From Nocardia testacea NBRC 100365 (lineage in GTDB: Bacteria > Actinomycetota > Actinomycetes > Mycobacteriales > Mycobacteriaceae): a stretch of 64,000 nucleotides of DNA. The translations under genes were made by a program, and so were the position numbers. Position 1 is the stretch's first letter; each line of letters begins with the position of its first letter. This document shows positions 34,319 through 44,220 of the stretch, piece after piece. Location: the NCBI RefSeq assembly GCF_000308775.1, contig NZ_BAGJ01000269.1, positions 1 through 64,000 of the forward strand, written 5' to 3'. A model generated the notes under the pieces. It saw only the letters and a list, made by a program, of their open reading frames with translations. It was not told the origin of the DNA and did no database searches.

Positions 34319-35520
34319 CCGATGTATTCGCCCCCGCCCCACTGGGGCCACTCACCCTGCGCAACCGGGTGATCAAGGCCGCGACCTTCGAAGGTCGCAC
34401 ACCGGACGCGCTGGTCACCGACGATCTGGTCGAATTCCATCGGGAGGTCGCGGCGGGCGGCGTCGGCATGACGACTGTCGCCTACTGCGCGGTCGCGCCC
34501 GGCGGCCGCACCGACCGCCACCAGATCTACATGCGCCCCGAGGCGGTGCCGGGCCTGCGCCGGCTCACCGATGCCGTGCACGCCGAGGGCGCGGCGGCCA
34601 GTGCGCAGATCGGCCATGCCGGGCCGGTGGCCAATTCCGCGTCCAATCGCCTTCCCGCGCTGGCGCCGAGCCGGATGTTCAGCCCACTCGGCATGAGCCC
34701 GATGAAAGTTCCCGACGCGGCCGAAATCCACGACCTGGTCACCGCCCACGCCGACGCGGCGCTGCTGGCGATCGAGTCCGGATTCGACGCGGTGGAAATA
34801 CATTTCGGGCACAACTACCTGGTGAGTTCATTCCTGAGCCCACTGCTGAACCGGCGCAAGGACCGCTACGGCGGCCCGCTGGAGAACCGGGCCCGGCTGG
34901 CCCGCGATATCGCCCGCCGGGTGCGCGAGGCGGTCGGTGACCGGATCGCGGTGACCGCGAAGTTGAATATGGACGACGGCGTCCGCGGCGGCCTGACTCT
35001 GCCGGAATCGTTGCAGGTGGCCGCGTGGCTGGAGGCCGACGGCGCGCTCGACGCGCTGGAACTGACGGCGGGCAGCTCCCTGCTGAACCCGATGCTGCTG
35101 TTCCACGGCGCCGCGCCGCGCCGCGAGTTCGCGAAAACACTCCCGGGGCCGGCCCGCTGGGGCTTCCGCCTGGTCGGCAAGGCATTCCTGCGCGAGTACC
35201 CGTACGAGAAGGCATACCTGCTCGAACGCGCCCGGCAGTTCCGCCGGGAGCTCACCATGCCGCTGGTGCTGCTGGGCGGTATCACCGACCGGGAGTCGAT
35301 GGATCTGGCGATGACGGAGGGGTTCGATTTCGTCGCCATGGGCCGGGCCCTGCTGCGGGAGCCGGATCTGTTGCGCCGCATTCGATCCGACGCGAGCACC
35401 GAATCCGCCTGCGTGCACTGCAACGAGTGCATGCCGACCATCTACAGCGGCACCCGGTGCGTACTGCGACTCGATCAGCTCGCGTCCACCGTCGCGGAGA
35501 AGCCGGCCGACGGCGAATAG
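34315..35520 (+). CDS. NADH:flavin oxidoreductase (old yellow enzyme family)
   Basis: A 401-residue FMN TIM-barrel enzyme. LGPLTLRNRVIKAATFEG, QIGHAGP and DAVEIHFGHNYLVSSFLSPLLNRR (two parts, with the catalytic HxxN-like His) are typical. The C-terminal part has a CVHCNEC cluster and a further Cys in GTRC, as in 2,4-dienoyl-CoA reductase-type members that hold a 4Fe-4S centre, but the second flavin domain is absent. It likely reduces enones or enoyl-CoA esters. Translation is coupled to the TetR gene. Confidence 0.88.
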   Translation: MTDVFAPAPLGPLTLRNRVIKAATFEGRTPDALVTDDLVEFHREVAAGGVGMTTVAYCAVAPGGRTDRHQIYMRPEAVPGLRRLTDAVHAEGAAASAQIGHAGPVANSASNRLPALAPSRMFSPLGMSPMKVPDAAEIHDLVTAHADAALLAIESGFDAVEIHFGHNYLVSSFLSPLLNRRKDRYGGPLENRARLARDIARRVREAVGDRIAVTAKLNMDDGVRGGLTLPESLQVAAWLEADGALDALELTAGSSLLNPMLLFHGAAPRREFAKTLPGPARWGFRLVGKAFLREYPYEKAYLLERARQFRRELTMPLVLLGGITDRESMDLAMTEGFDFVAMGRALLREPDLLRRIRSDASTESACVHCNECMPTIYSGTRCVLRLDQLASTVAEKPADGE

Positions 35521-35697
35521 GCGCCGCACGGGACGCGGAAGTCACAGTTCACGATATTCGTCAGCCCCAATTAACGAACACCTATTGAATGCGCCGTTGT
35601 TTAACGGTACGGTCTAGGCATCAGAGCAAAGCCGCACTCCCCCAGTGCGACTGCTTCCGCCACCGCCCCCGGGCGGCGCTACGACCGAGGACGAATC

Positions 35698-36096
35698 ATG
35701 CACCGAACCGCACGCACCCGCCGACTCGCCGTCCGGATCGCGGCCACCGCCGCGATCGCCCTGGCCCCGCTGGCACTCACCGCCGCACCCGCTCTCGCCG
35801 ACAACCAAGCGCCCGTGGTCACCGATGACACCACCGAGGTCCAGGACGTGAGCCGCCCCGGCCGGCACGGTCACGGCTACGGCGATCGCGGGTGGCACGG
35901 CCGCAACGACCACAGCTGGAACGGCCGGCACGACAACCCGATCGACTGGAACCGCGGCCGCAACCGCCACGACCGCGGCTGGGATCACGGCCGGCACAAC
36001 GACTGGGACCGCGGCTGGGATCACGGCCACCACCGTCCCGGTTTCGGTCTGCCCTTCCCGCGGATCTTCCTGCCCGGTACCGGCAGCGCCTTCTGA
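35698..36096 (+). CDS. Secreted His/Asp/Arg/Trp-rich protein
   Basis: A 132-residue protein with a clear signal peptide (cleavage expected after PALA, residue 34). The mature part is unusual: about 25 His/Asp/Arg-rich residues in repeats such as RGWHGRNDH, RGWDHGRHND and RGWDHGHH, then a short hydrophobic tail. Divalent metal binding is a fair guess from composition, not proven. It stands alone between the old yellow enzyme and gadB genes, in a 177-bp upstream region without other features. Confidence 0.75.
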   Translation: MHRTARTRRLAVRIAATAAIALAPLALTAAPALADNQAPVVTDDTTEVQDVSRPGRHGHGYGDRGWHGRNDHSWNGRHDNPIDWNRGRNRHDRGWDHGRHNDWDRGWDHGHHRPGFGLPFPRIFLPGTGSAF

Positions 36097-36160
36097 TACC
36101 TGAACAACGGCACATCGAACAAGTGTCGATAGACCTCGGGCAGGCCCGGCCCGAGACAGC

Positions 36161-36198
36161 GGAACCGGCCGGCCACGGCGACTGTGCCGGCCGGTTCC
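36161..36198. terminator. Bidirectional hairpin between convergent genes
   Basis: A perfect 13-bp stem (GGAACCGGCCGGC and complement) with a 12-base loop separates the His-rich protein gene from gadB. Confidence 0.7.
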
Positions 36199-36204
36199 AC
36201 TCGA

Positions 36205-37644
36205 TCACGACCCCGCCGGCCGCACTCCCGCGTGATGCGGCCGGATATCGGCCCCGTGCGAGAACGACGCGGCCTCGGCGCCCCGCTGCGGCGCCTGCTG
36301 GGACCGCAACCGCGGCAGTGCCCGTTGCAGCGCCTCGATCAGCAGATCGGCCAGGTCGTGGCTGAAACCGTTGCGGACCACCACGCGCAGGACCGCCAGA
36401 TCCTCCCGATCGGCCGGAAAGGTATAGGCGGGCACCAGCCAGCCCTGTTCGCGCAGCGCCGCCGATACATCGAAGACCGAATACCCCGTCTCGCCCTCGG
36501 CCAGCGTGAATGCGAAAACGGGCAGCTGCCGGCCGTCGGTGATCAGCCGGAACGGGCCCAGCTGCGCGATCCGGTCGGCCAGTGCGGAGGCCACCTCCCG
36601 GCAGTAGCCCTGCACCCGCGCGTAGCCGCGATGCCCCAGCCGCAGGAAGGTGTAGTACTGGGCCACCACCTGCGCGCCGGGCCGGGAGAAGTTGAGCGCG
36701 AAGGTCGGCATCTCCCCGCCGAGATAGTTCACCCGGAAGACCAGCGCGTCCGGTAGCGCGTCGGCGTCCCGCCACAGCACCCAGCCCACGCCCGGATAGA
36801 TCAGCCCGTACTTGTGACCCGAGGTGTTGATCGAGGCGACCCGGGGTTGCCGGAAATCCCATTCCAGCTCGGGATCGCAGAACGGCGCGATCATGGCGCC
36901 GGACGCCCCGTCCACATGCACCGGGATATCCCAGCCGTGCTCGGCCTGCACCCGGTCCAGCGCCGCGCAGATCTCGGCGACCGGTTCGTAGCTGCCGTCG
37001 AATGTGGATCCCAGGATCGCCACCACACCGATCGTATTCTCGTCGCAGCGGGCCGCCGCCTCCTCCGCGGTCAGGTGGAACCGCTCCCCCGACATCGGCA
37101 CCACCCGCGGTTCGACGTCCCAGTACTCGGCGAATTTCTCCCAGCACACCTGCACATTGATCCCCATCACCAGGTTGGGCCGGTCGGTCGGCTGCCCGGC
37201 CGCCCGGCGCCGCAGCTGCCAGCGTCGCTTCATGGCGAGTCCGGCCAGCATGCACGCCTCACTGGAGCCGGTGGTCGAACAACCGACGGCATGGTCGGGG
37301 TCGGCGGCGTGCCACAGATCGGCCAGGATCCGCACACATCGCTGCTCCAGTTCGGCGGTACGCGGGTACTCGTCCTTGTCGATCATGTTCTTGTCGAAGC
37401 ATTCGCTCATCAGCACCTGCGCCGCGGGCTCCATCCAGGTGGTGACGAAAGTGGCAAGGTTGAGCCGGGCGTTGCCGTCGAGCAGCAGTTCGTCGTGCAC
37501 GATCTGGTACGCGGTATCGGCGTCCAGCTCCCGGGCGGGCAGCCGGTTACGGGGCACCTCCAGCGGTTCCCGGGTGAACACCGGATTCACCGAGATATCG
37601 TCCCGGCCGGGACCACCGGGCCGAGACGGATGGGTCAATGCCAT
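36205..37644 (-). CDS. gadB: Glutamate decarboxylase
   Basis: A 479-residue PLP enzyme converting glutamate to GABA and consuming a proton. NTSGHKYGLIYPGVGWVLWRD carries the PLP lysine at about residue 278; HVDGASG supplies the Asp that pairs with the pyridine. FDKNMIDKDEYPRTAELE is a family hallmark. The ATG at 37644 follows GGAGGTCTCC. No glutamate/GABA antiporter gene is nearby, so a full acid-resistance system is not shown here. Confidence 0.94.
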   Translation of the reverse strand: MALTHPSRPGGPGRDDISVNPVFTREPLEVPRNRLPARELDADTAYQIVHDELLLDGNARLNLATFVTTWMEPAAQVLMSECFDKNMIDKDEYPRTAELEQRCVRILADLWHAADPDHAVGCSTTGSSEACMLAGLAMKRRWQLRRRAAGQPTDRPNLVMGINVQVCWEKFAEYWDVEPRVVPMSGERFHLTAEEAAARCDENTIGVVAILGSTFDGSYEPVAEICAALDRVQAEHGWDIPVHVDGASGAMIAPFCDPELEWDFRQPRVASINTSGHKYGLIYPGVGWVLWRDADALPDALVFRVNYLGGEMPTFALNFSRPGAQVVAQYYTFLRLGHRGYARVQGYCREVASALADRIAQLGPFRLITDGRQLPVFAFTLAEGETGYSVFDVSAALREQGWLVPAYTFPADREDLAVLRVVVRNGFSHDLADLLIEALQRALPRLRSQQAPQRGAEAASFSHGADIRPHHAGVRPAGS

Positions 37645-37985
37645 GGAGACCTCCACCAGCATTCGGACCGGACGGGACACCGCCCGGACAGGCGGCGATC
37701 CCGAGTATCGCCCGGCGAACGGCTGCCGCGGCGCACGGCGGGCCGCCCCGGCGGGTCGGGGCCCGCGCCCTGCTGCCGCGAGGTTCGCGGAGATAGGGTC
37801 CCGCGGCGCGATCGGGCGGGGGCGACCACTCCGCATCTGGGCGGGATTCGCCCCGGCACCGCACCGCGCGGGCTACGCTCGGCCGATCGGTCCGCATGCC
37901 GGCCGCTGTGCCCGGCATCGCCGAATCGTGGCGCGTTCCCCCTGGTCACACATCCACACATCCGCATCACCAGAGGAGGAGACCC

Positions 37986-38411
37986 GTGAAATCCGTCAAC
38001 GCGTACCTCATGTTCAACGGCAACGCCGAGGAAGCGTTCACCTTCTACCAGTCGGTGTTCGGTGGCGAACTGCAGCTGATCCGGTTCGGCGATATGGGCG
38101 AGGGCGCGAACCTGCCGGAGGAGGCCAAGGACCTGGTGGCGCATACGGCGCTGCCGCTGGCCGGGGCCGGCCAGATCCTGATGGGCTCGGACTGTCCGCC
38201 CGGCCAGACCGTCGACATTCCGCAACGACCGAACTTCACCGTATGTCTCGAGGTCGGCGACCGCGACGAAGCCGAGCGAGTGTTCGCCGCGCTGAGCGAG
38301 GGCGGGTCGGTGGATATGCATCTCGCCGAGACGGAATGGACCGAACTGTTCGGCATGCTCACCGACAAGTTCTCCATTCCGTGGATGATCGACTACAACT
38401 CGTCGCAGTAG
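37986..38411 (+). CDS. VOC-family protein (PhnB-like)
   Basis: A 141-residue protein of the vicinal-oxygen-chelate fold, PhnB-like branch. NAYLMFNGNAEEAFTFYQSVFGGEL and the C-terminal FGMLTDKFSIPWMIDY are characteristic. The start is a GTG after GAGGAG. The function of this branch is usually unassigned; it shares no clear operon with the next gene, though only 15 bp separates them. Confidence 0.86.
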   Translation: MKSVNAYLMFNGNAEEAFTFYQSVFGGELQLIRFGDMGEGANLPEEAKDLVAHTALPLAGAGQILMGSDCPPGQTVDIPQRPNFTVCLEVGDRDEAERVFAALSEGGSVDMHLAETEWTELFGMLTDKFSIPWMIDYNSSQ

Positions 38412-38426
38412 CCGTAGACCTCACCC

Positions 38427-40067
38427 ATGGGCACCGGGCGACCCGAGGCGCCGACGGCCCGATCCGGTTCCGGAACGGTGCTGGCCGTGCTGTGCGCGGG
38501 ACAGTTCCTCATGGCTCTGGACAGCTCGGTGATGAACGTATCCATGTCGACCGTGGCGCAGGACCTCGGCACGACCATCACCGGTATCCAGACCGCCATA
38601 ACCCTCTACACGCTGGTGATGGCGTCCCTGATGATCACCGGCGGGAAGGTCGGCGCGATAGTCGGCCGGCGGCGCGTCTTCGGGATCGGCCTGGTCGTAT
38701 ATGGACTGGGGTCGTTCGTCACCGGTCTCGCGCCGAATCTCGCCGTCCTACTGGTGGGCTGGTCGCTGCTCGAGGGGATCGGCGCGGCATTGATCATGCC
38801 GGCGATCGTGGCCCTGGTGGCGGCGAATATCCCGGCCGAACGCCGGACCGCCGCCTACGGTCTGGTCGCGGCGGCGGCCGCCGCGGCGATCGCGGTGGGC
38901 CCGCTGCTGGGCGGCGCGGTGACGACCTACGCCTCCTGGCGGCTCGTCTTCTTCGGCGAGGTGGTCGTGGTCGCGCTGATCCTGCTGCTGTTGCGCACGA
39001 TGAAGGACACGGCCGCCGAACAGGCCCACCTCGACTACCTCGGTTCGGCGCTGTCGATAGGCGGCCTGGCCATGATCGTGTACGGCGTACTCCGCTCGAG
39101 CGAATGGGGCTGGGTCCAGGAGCGGCCCGGCGCCCCGGCCGTGTTCGGCCTGTCACCGGTGATCTGGCTGCTACTCGGCGGGCTGCTCGTCCTCTATCTA
39201 CTCCGCGAGCGGCTGGCGGTATGCGTACGGACGGGACGGGAACCGCTCTTCGACCCGGAACTGCTGGGCAACCGGCAGCTCACCGGCGGTCTGGGCATGT
39301 TCTTCGCCCAGTTCGCGGTGCAGGCCGGGGTGTTCTTCACCGTTCCGCTGTTCCTCTCGGTGGTCCTCCAGCTCAGTGCGCTCGGAACCGGCGCCCGTCT
39401 GCTGCCGCTGTCGGTCGCGTTGATCGTGACGGCTGTCGGCATCCCGAAACTCGCACCTCGCGTGGGTCCGCGGCGCGTGGTCCGGCTGGGGCTGCTGTCC
39501 ATGACCGTCGGGATCCTGCTGCTGGCGGGCGGGATGGACCCCGGGGCGGACGCGCGCGTGGTCGCGGTCCCGATGCTGCTGATGGGCGCGGGCCTGGGTG
39601 CGCTGGCCTCACAACTGGGCGCGGTGACCGTCTCCGCGGTGCCCGAATCACGCAGTGCCGAGGTCGGTGGGTTGCAGAACACCGCCACCTACCTCGGCGC
39701 GTCGCTCGGCACCGCGCTGATCGGCTCCATCCTGATCGCCACCCTGACCTCGTCGGTCATCGATGAGATCGAGAACGATCCCGCCGTGCCCGCCGCCGTC
39801 CAGCAACAGGCCACCACCGAGTTGGCCGCCGGCGTCCCGTTCCTGTCCGACACCCAGTTGCGCGACGCGCTCACCGCCGCCGGGGTGGACGGACCCACCA
39901 CCGACTCGGTCGTCGCGGTCAATTCCGCGGCCCGCCTGGACGCGCTGCACACGGCGTTCGCGGCGACGGCACTGCTGGCCGTCCTCGCGCTGTTCGTTAC
40001 CCGGCGGCTACCCGAACGGCCCCTTGCCCCGGGGGGTGACGACACCGGACCATCCGTTTCCGGATGA
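38427..40067 (+). CDS. DHA2-family MFS drug exporter
   Basis: A 546-residue fourteen-helix EmrB/QacA-type proton antiporter. LCAGQFLMALDSSVMNVSM (the D1 helix) and GGKVGAIVGRRRVFGIGL (loop 2-3) are typical. It would pump a hydrophobic drug or metabolite outward. It starts 15 bp after the VOC gene, so co-transcription is possible; no regulator lies beside it. Confidence 0.88.
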   Translation: MGTGRPEAPTARSGSGTVLAVLCAGQFLMALDSSVMNVSMSTVAQDLGTTITGIQTAITLYTLVMASLMITGGKVGAIVGRRRVFGIGLVVYGLGSFVTGLAPNLAVLLVGWSLLEGIGAALIMPAIVALVAANIPAERRTAAYGLVAAAAAAAIAVGPLLGGAVTTYASWRLVFFGEVVVVALILLLLRTMKDTAAEQAHLDYLGSALSIGGLAMIVYGVLRSSEWGWVQERPGAPAVFGLSPVIWLLLGGLLVLYLLRERLAVCVRTGREPLFDPELLGNRQLTGGLGMFFAQFAVQAGVFFTVPLFLSVVLQLSALGTGARLLPLSVALIVTAVGIPKLAPRVGPRRVVRLGLLSMTVGILLLAGGMDPGADARVVAVPMLLMGAGLGALASQLGAVTVSAVPESRSAEVGGLQNTATYLGASLGTALIGSILIATLTSSVIDEIENDPAVPAAVQQQATTELAAGVPFLSDTQLRDALTAAGVDGPTTDSVVAVNSAARLDALHTAFAATALLAVLALFVTRRLPERPLAPGGDDTGPSVSG

Positions 40068-40145
40068 CTTCGGACCGGGCGCATCACTCACCCGACCGCC
40101 TACGGATGAAGAGTCGGCGGCCGGCGATCCGGACAGGCCCGCCGC

Positions 40146-40200
40146 CAACCGGCCGATCGGCCGGTTGTCCGAGCCAACCGGCCGATCAGCTCGGACAACC
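40146..40200. terminator. Overlapping inverted repeats between convergent genes
   Basis: A perfect 22-bp palindrome (40146-40167) overlaps the left arm of a second stem, GGTTGTCCGAG at 40163-40173 with CTCGGACAACC at 40190-40200. Only one of the two can form at a time. It lies between the exporter and the lipid kinase genes and is most simply a two-way terminator. Confidence 0.6.
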
Positions 40201-40257
40201 GCCGAGTGTCGAGCGAACCGCGGCGCGCGCAGGCAGGGACCCGTTATCTCGGACCGC

Positions 40258-41838
40258 TCAGCGGAAACGGAACACATCGGGCAGCCACGGAGCCCGCCGG
40301 TGATGGGGGCGGCTGCGATCGGCCCACAGCGGATTCGACTCGTCGCGCCGGTACACCGTGAGCTGGCCCGCCACCGAGAAGCGCAGATGGGTGGCGCTGC
40401 CGAACACTTCACCGTCGGCCGCCAGCGATTCGGCCCGGGGTAGGTACACGAACAGCTCCGACAGTTGCCGCTCCCCGTAGACCCGGCTGTGCCCGATGGC
40501 GGCGAGCAGCAGCGCCACCACCGCGCGGGTGCGGGACCAGCGCAGATCGGCGCGCAACCAGCGCACGTCGAGCAATCCGGAATCGAGCCGGTCCCGGAAC
40601 GCCGGTACGGCGCCGTGCGGGTGGTAGGGCCCGTTGCCGACGAAGAGGAACCACACCCGCTGCCAGTGGTCGTCGAGGTAGATCTCGATCGGCTCGGCCC
40701 GGCGCAGGGTGACCACGAGCGCCGCCGCGAACGCGGGCCACTTACCCCACCGCGACTGCCATTTCTCGCGCAACCGGACCAGATCCGGGTAGGAGCCGAG
40801 GCTGAAGGTGTTGATCAGGTGCCGGGTCCGCATCTCGGTCGCGTCACCGTACTGGACACCGGCGATATCGACCGCGACGGCCTCCCCGACACCGGTCGCG
40901 TCGACAACCTCGAGCAGATCGTAGACACCGAGATCCCGGGCGAAATGATTGAGCGTGCCGGTCGGGATCACCACCAGCGGCAACCCACGGCGCAGGGCGA
41001 CGGCGGCCACCGCGGCGACGGTCCCGTCACCACCGGCCACCCCGACGGCCGCGACCGGCTCCTGCTGCGCGGCAATGGCCTGTTCGAGGAGTTCGGCGCA
41101 GTCGATATCGGGCTGGGTGCGCAATACGGCCGCCGCCGGCAGGGCCGCGGCGATATCGTCTGTGGGGTCGTAGTTGGCGTCGCCGGAGACCGGGTTCACC
41201 ATGACGACGAGCCCTTTGCCTTCGGCGAGCACCGGCGCCTCGCGGACCAGCCGGGCCCGGGCCTCGTCGGATTCGCGCACCGGCCACCAGCGCCGGGTGG
41301 CCAATGCGATCCCCGAACCCACGGCGGCACCGACGAGGACATCCGAACCCCAGTGCACTCCCGTGTGCACCCGGGAATAGGCGACCGCCGAGGCCAGCGG
41401 CGCCACGGCCAGCGCGGTGCGCGGGCTCTCCATCGCGACCGCCGTCGCGAAGGCCGCGGCGCTGGCGCTGTGCCCGGACGGGAACGACGACGAGGACGGG
41501 GCGGGCGAGAGCCGGCGGTACTCGGGCATCAGTTCCGCGGCCGGGCGGCGGCGCGCGAAAATCGGCTTGAGCACGATATTGGCCACGAAGCTGGCGCCGG
41601 CCACCGAGACCACCCCGCGCAATGCCGCCCGCCGTGTGGCCCCCTGACGGACGGCCAGCAGCCCCGCGCAGGCCATCCACAGCACACTGTGGTCGGCGCT
41701 GCCGGTCAGTCGTAGCAATCCCGAGTCCAGCCGGGAGGCGGGCAGGTCCGACACCGCGCCCCCCACCGCGCGATCGACTCGTCCGATCTTCTGGAACCTC
41801 CGGCGCGCCCAACCACTCACTCGCCCGACACTACCCAT
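40258..41838 (-). CDS. PAP2 phosphatase-diacylglycerol kinase fusion
   Basis: A 526-residue two-domain protein. The N-terminal PAP2 part holds KPIFARRRP, SFPSGHSASAAAFA and SRVHTGVHWGSDVLVG, the three phosphatase motifs. The C-terminal half is a DgkB-type lipid kinase with GVAGGDGTVAAVA and VIPTGTLNHFARDLG. The pair of activities suggests turnover of phosphatidic acid or polyprenyl phosphates. Such fusions are common in actinobacteria. Confidence 0.9.
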   Translation of the reverse strand: MGSVGRVSGWARRRFQKIGRVDRAVGGAVSDLPASRLDSGLLRLTGSADHSVLWMACAGLLAVRQGATRRAALRGVVSVAGASFVANIVLKPIFARRRPAAELMPEYRRLSPAPSSSSFPSGHSASAAAFATAVAMESPRTALAVAPLASAVAYSRVHTGVHWGSDVLVGAAVGSGIALATRRWWPVRESDEARARLVREAPVLAEGKGLVVMVNPVSGDANYDPTDDIAAALPAAAVLRTQPDIDCAELLEQAIAAQQEPVAAVGVAGGDGTVAAVAAVALRRGLPLVVIPTGTLNHFARDLGVYDLLEVVDATGVGEAVAVDIAGVQYGDATEMRTRHLINTFSLGSYPDLVRLREKWQSRWGKWPAFAAALVVTLRRAEPIEIYLDDHWQRVWFLFVGNGPYHPHGAVPAFRDRLDSGLLDVRWLRADLRWSRTRAVVALLLAAIGHSRVYGERQLSELFVYLPRAESLAADGEVFGSATHLRFSVAGQLTVYRRDESNPLWADRSRPHHRRAPWLPDVFRFR

Positions 41839-41871
41839 CGCCGCGGCCGGGCGGCGAACGACAGGGCGCGG

Positions 41872-41905
41872 GACACCGGCCCCGGCCGCTCCGCTACCCG
41901 GTGTC
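41872..41905 (-). terminator. Hairpin at the end of msrA
   Basis: GACACCGG and CCGGTGTC, 8-bp arms with an 18-base loop, directly after the msrA stop. Moderate strength. Confidence 0.4.
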
Positions 41906-42420
41906 TACCGGGCGGTGGTCTGCCGCCGCGGCAGCTTCCACCCCGGTCGCGGGAAGTGGCAGGTGTAGCCGTTCGGGAAGTGCTGCAGATAATCCTGGTG
42001 CTCCGGTTCGGCCTCCCAGAATTCCTGGGCGGGCGTCACCTCGGTGACGACCTTGCCCGGCCACAGTCCCGAATCCTCGACATCGACGATGGTGGCCAGC
42101 GCCTCCCGCTTCTGCTCGTCGTCGACGTAGAAGATCTCCGAGCGGTAGCTGCTGCCGATATCGTTGCCCTGCCGATCCTTGGTGGTCGGATCGTGGATCT
42201 GGAAGAAGAACTCCAGCAGCGCCCGGTAGTCGGTCTGCGCCGGGTCGTACACGATCTCCACGGCCTCCGCGTGCCCCGGATGGTTGCGGTATGTGGGGTG
42301 ATCGTTGCGCCCGCCGGTGTAGCCGACGCGCGTCGATACGACCCCCGGCTGCTTACGGATCAGCTCCTGCATACCCCAGAAGCACCCACCGGCCAGGATC
42401 GCCTTGCGCGTTTCGGTCAC
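41905..42420 (-). CDS. msrA: Peptide-methionine (S)-S-oxide reductase
   Basis: A 171-residue Msr[10 protein letters not shown] carries the catalytic Cys at residue 13, and [17 protein letters not shown] and HDPT are the family motifs. It repairs oxidised methionine using thioredoxin. AGGAGGAAGC precedes the ATG. Confidence 0.95.
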   Translation of the reverse strand: MTETRKAILAGGCFWGMQELIRKQPGVVSTRVGYTGGRNDHPTYRNHPGHAEAVEIVYDPAQTDYRALLEFFFQIHDPTTKDRQGNDIGSSYRSEIFYVDDEQKREALATIVDVEDSGLWPGKVVTEVTPAQEFWEAEPEHQDYLQHFPNGYTCHFPRPGWKLPRRQTTAR

Positions 42421-42510
42421 GCTTCCTCCTCAGTCCTGTGCTTTCCCTGCCCCGGGTACAACCCGCGATCGGAGCCGGAAAGTCCCGTTCCCCAGCCGAC
42501 CGGCACATGG

Positions 42511-43323
42511 TCAGTCACGGTGCGCGGTCACCAGCAGATACTCCCATTCCATCCGGCCGTTGCCCAGATCGTGCGCGGCGCCGAGATGGGCCAGGTCCCG
42601 ATCCAGTTGCGCGGCCCGTTCCGGCTCGCCGGCGAGCGTTTTGTACACGGTGACCAGGGGACCGTAGTTGGCCTTGAAGAAGTCGCGGAAGGCCGCGCCG
42701 TCGGCGAAACACTCGACGGCGGCGCGCTCGCGGCGCAGCGTCAGGCCGGTCACCCGGTCTCCGAGCAGCTCCGTGACATGTGCTTCGTCGCCCCACAGGG
42801 GCGGCGGCTGCGCACCGGGCGGCGGGGTGGGGGCGTACGGCTTCATGACGGCGAACATCCGGCCGATGAACCCTTCGGGCGTCCAGTTGATCAGCCCGAT
42901 GGACCCGCCCGTCCGGGTGACCCGGATCAGTTCGTCGGCAGCCGTCCGGTGGAAGGGGGCGAACATCACTCCGACGCAGGAGAGGACGGCGTCGAAGGCG
43001 CCGGAGTCGTAGGGCAGGGCTTCGGCGTCGGCCTGTTCCCAGGTGAGCTCGACGCCCGCCGCGGCGGCATTGCGGCGGCCGGCCTCGAAGAGTTCGGGGG
43101 TGAGGTCACTGGCGACGACCTCGGCGCCCGCCCGGGCCGCCGGTATCGCCGCGTTCCCGGCTCCGGCGGCGATATCCAGCACCCGCTGCCCGGGTCCGAT
43201 ACCGCAGGCGGCGACCAGCCTCCTACCGAGTCCGGGAATCACATCGGCGGCCACCCGGGGGTAGTCGCCGGAGGCCCACATCGCTCTGTGCTTGCTCTTG
43301 AGATCGGGCGCGAACTGCGTCAT
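42511..43323 (-). CDS. Class I SAM-dependent methyltransferase
   Basis: A 270-residue methyltransferase of the UbiE/Methyltransf_11 type. RVLDIAAGAGNAAIPAARAG is motif I and ALPYDSGAFDAVLSCVGVMFAP motif II-like. It resembles actinobacterial proteins of unknown substrate. AGGAGC lies before the ATG. The 357-bp gap on its upstream side, 43324-43680, holds nothing I recognise beyond GC-rich sequence. Confidence 0.85.
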   Translation of the reverse strand: MTQFAPDLKSKHRAMWASGDYPRVAADVIPGLGRRLVAACGIGPGQRVLDIAAGAGNAAIPAARAGAEVVASDLTPELFEAGRRNAAAAGVELTWEQADAEALPYDSGAFDAVLSCVGVMFAPFHRTAADELIRVTRTGGSIGLINWTPEGFIGRMFAVMKPYAPTPPPGAQPPPLWGDEAHVTELLGDRVTGLTLRRERAAVECFADGAAFRDFFKANYGPLVTVYKTLAGEPERAAQLDRDLAHLGAAHDLGNGRMEWEYLLVTAHRD

Positions 43324-43680
43324 CGTCTGCTCCTCGGGTCGATCGGAACCTGGAACCGTTCACGGCAGGTCGCGCCCTCCGGGGAAAACCTCGCGGCCGC
43401 CCTTTCTTGTCGTTTCACCAGCTCGGCCGCGTGCCGAGCTCGTCCTATTGTCTGCCCCGGCGGCCGCGCGCCGCAAACCCCGGTTTCCCGGTCCACCCCC
43501 GGGGACGTCACCGAAGAAGGCGGGCCGGGCGCGGCGCCACCGGCTTCACGCGGTCCCGGTAGGACCCCGGCCGCCGCGACCGCTATCGGCGGACGCGTGT
43601 GCGCCTCGCCGTGCGGCAACGGTCCCCGGTTCGCACCGGTCGCCACCGCGCACATACTGTGCGCCGAATAGCCTTGTGGC

Positions 43681-44145
43681 CTAGGCAGTTTCCTCGTAGC
43701 GGATGTCGTAGCGGGCCGCGATCGGATTGACCTTCGCCGGGTCGAGCGCACCCTCGGTGAACACTGCGGGTCCCGCTTCGAAGAGATCCTCCAGATAGCA
43801 TTCCCAGCCACCCGGGGAGGAGATCTGCAGCAGCCGGGGCGGCGGGTCGGAGACCGCGCGCAACGCGTGCGGGACCCCGTGTGGCAACAGGACGAACATA
43901 CCCGTGGTCACGGTGAGCGATCGGTCGGCGAAGTCGACGCCGAGTCCCCCGTCCAGCACATAGATACATTCGTCGGCGACGTGATGGGTGTGGCGCGGGA
44001 TATCGCGCACGAGCGTCACCTCCAGCAGCGAAAACCTGCCCTCGGTATCACCGGTCAGCGCTTTCACGGCGAATGCCGGCGGTAGCGGCACCCGGCCCGG
44101 GCGCACCTCGTGCGGCGCCAGCACTCGAAAACGATCCTCCGACAT
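43681..44145 (-). CDS. Cupin-domain protein
   Basis: A 154-residue single-cupin protein. PRHTHHVADECIYVLDGGLGVDF gives the first metal motif (two His and Glu) and VLLPHGVPHALRA the second. The activity is unknown. The start at 44145 has GAGGTGGGAG upstream. It is divergent from a TetR gene with an operator between them, so it is probably that repressor's target. Confidence 0.82.
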   Translation of the reverse strand: MSEDRFRVLAPHEVRPGRVPLPPAFAVKALTGDTEGRFSLLEVTLVRDIPRHTHHVADECIYVLDGGLGVDFADRSLTVTTGMFVLLPHGVPHALRAVSDPPPRLLQISSPGGWECYLEDLFEAGPAVFTEGALDPAKVNPIAARYDIRYEETA

Positions 44146-44170
44146 GGACTCCCACCTCTCGCGGAGATAC

Positions 44171-44191
44171 AATCGGAAGCGGATTCCGATT
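44171..44191. promoter_or_regulatory. Perfect TetR operator
   Basis: AATCGGAA and TTCCGATT are exact reverse complements separated by GCGGA, between the divergent cupin and TetR genes. Confidence 0.75.
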
Positions 44192-44220
44192 CCGTTTAGT
44201 TGGCCACGAGAGGAACTCGG

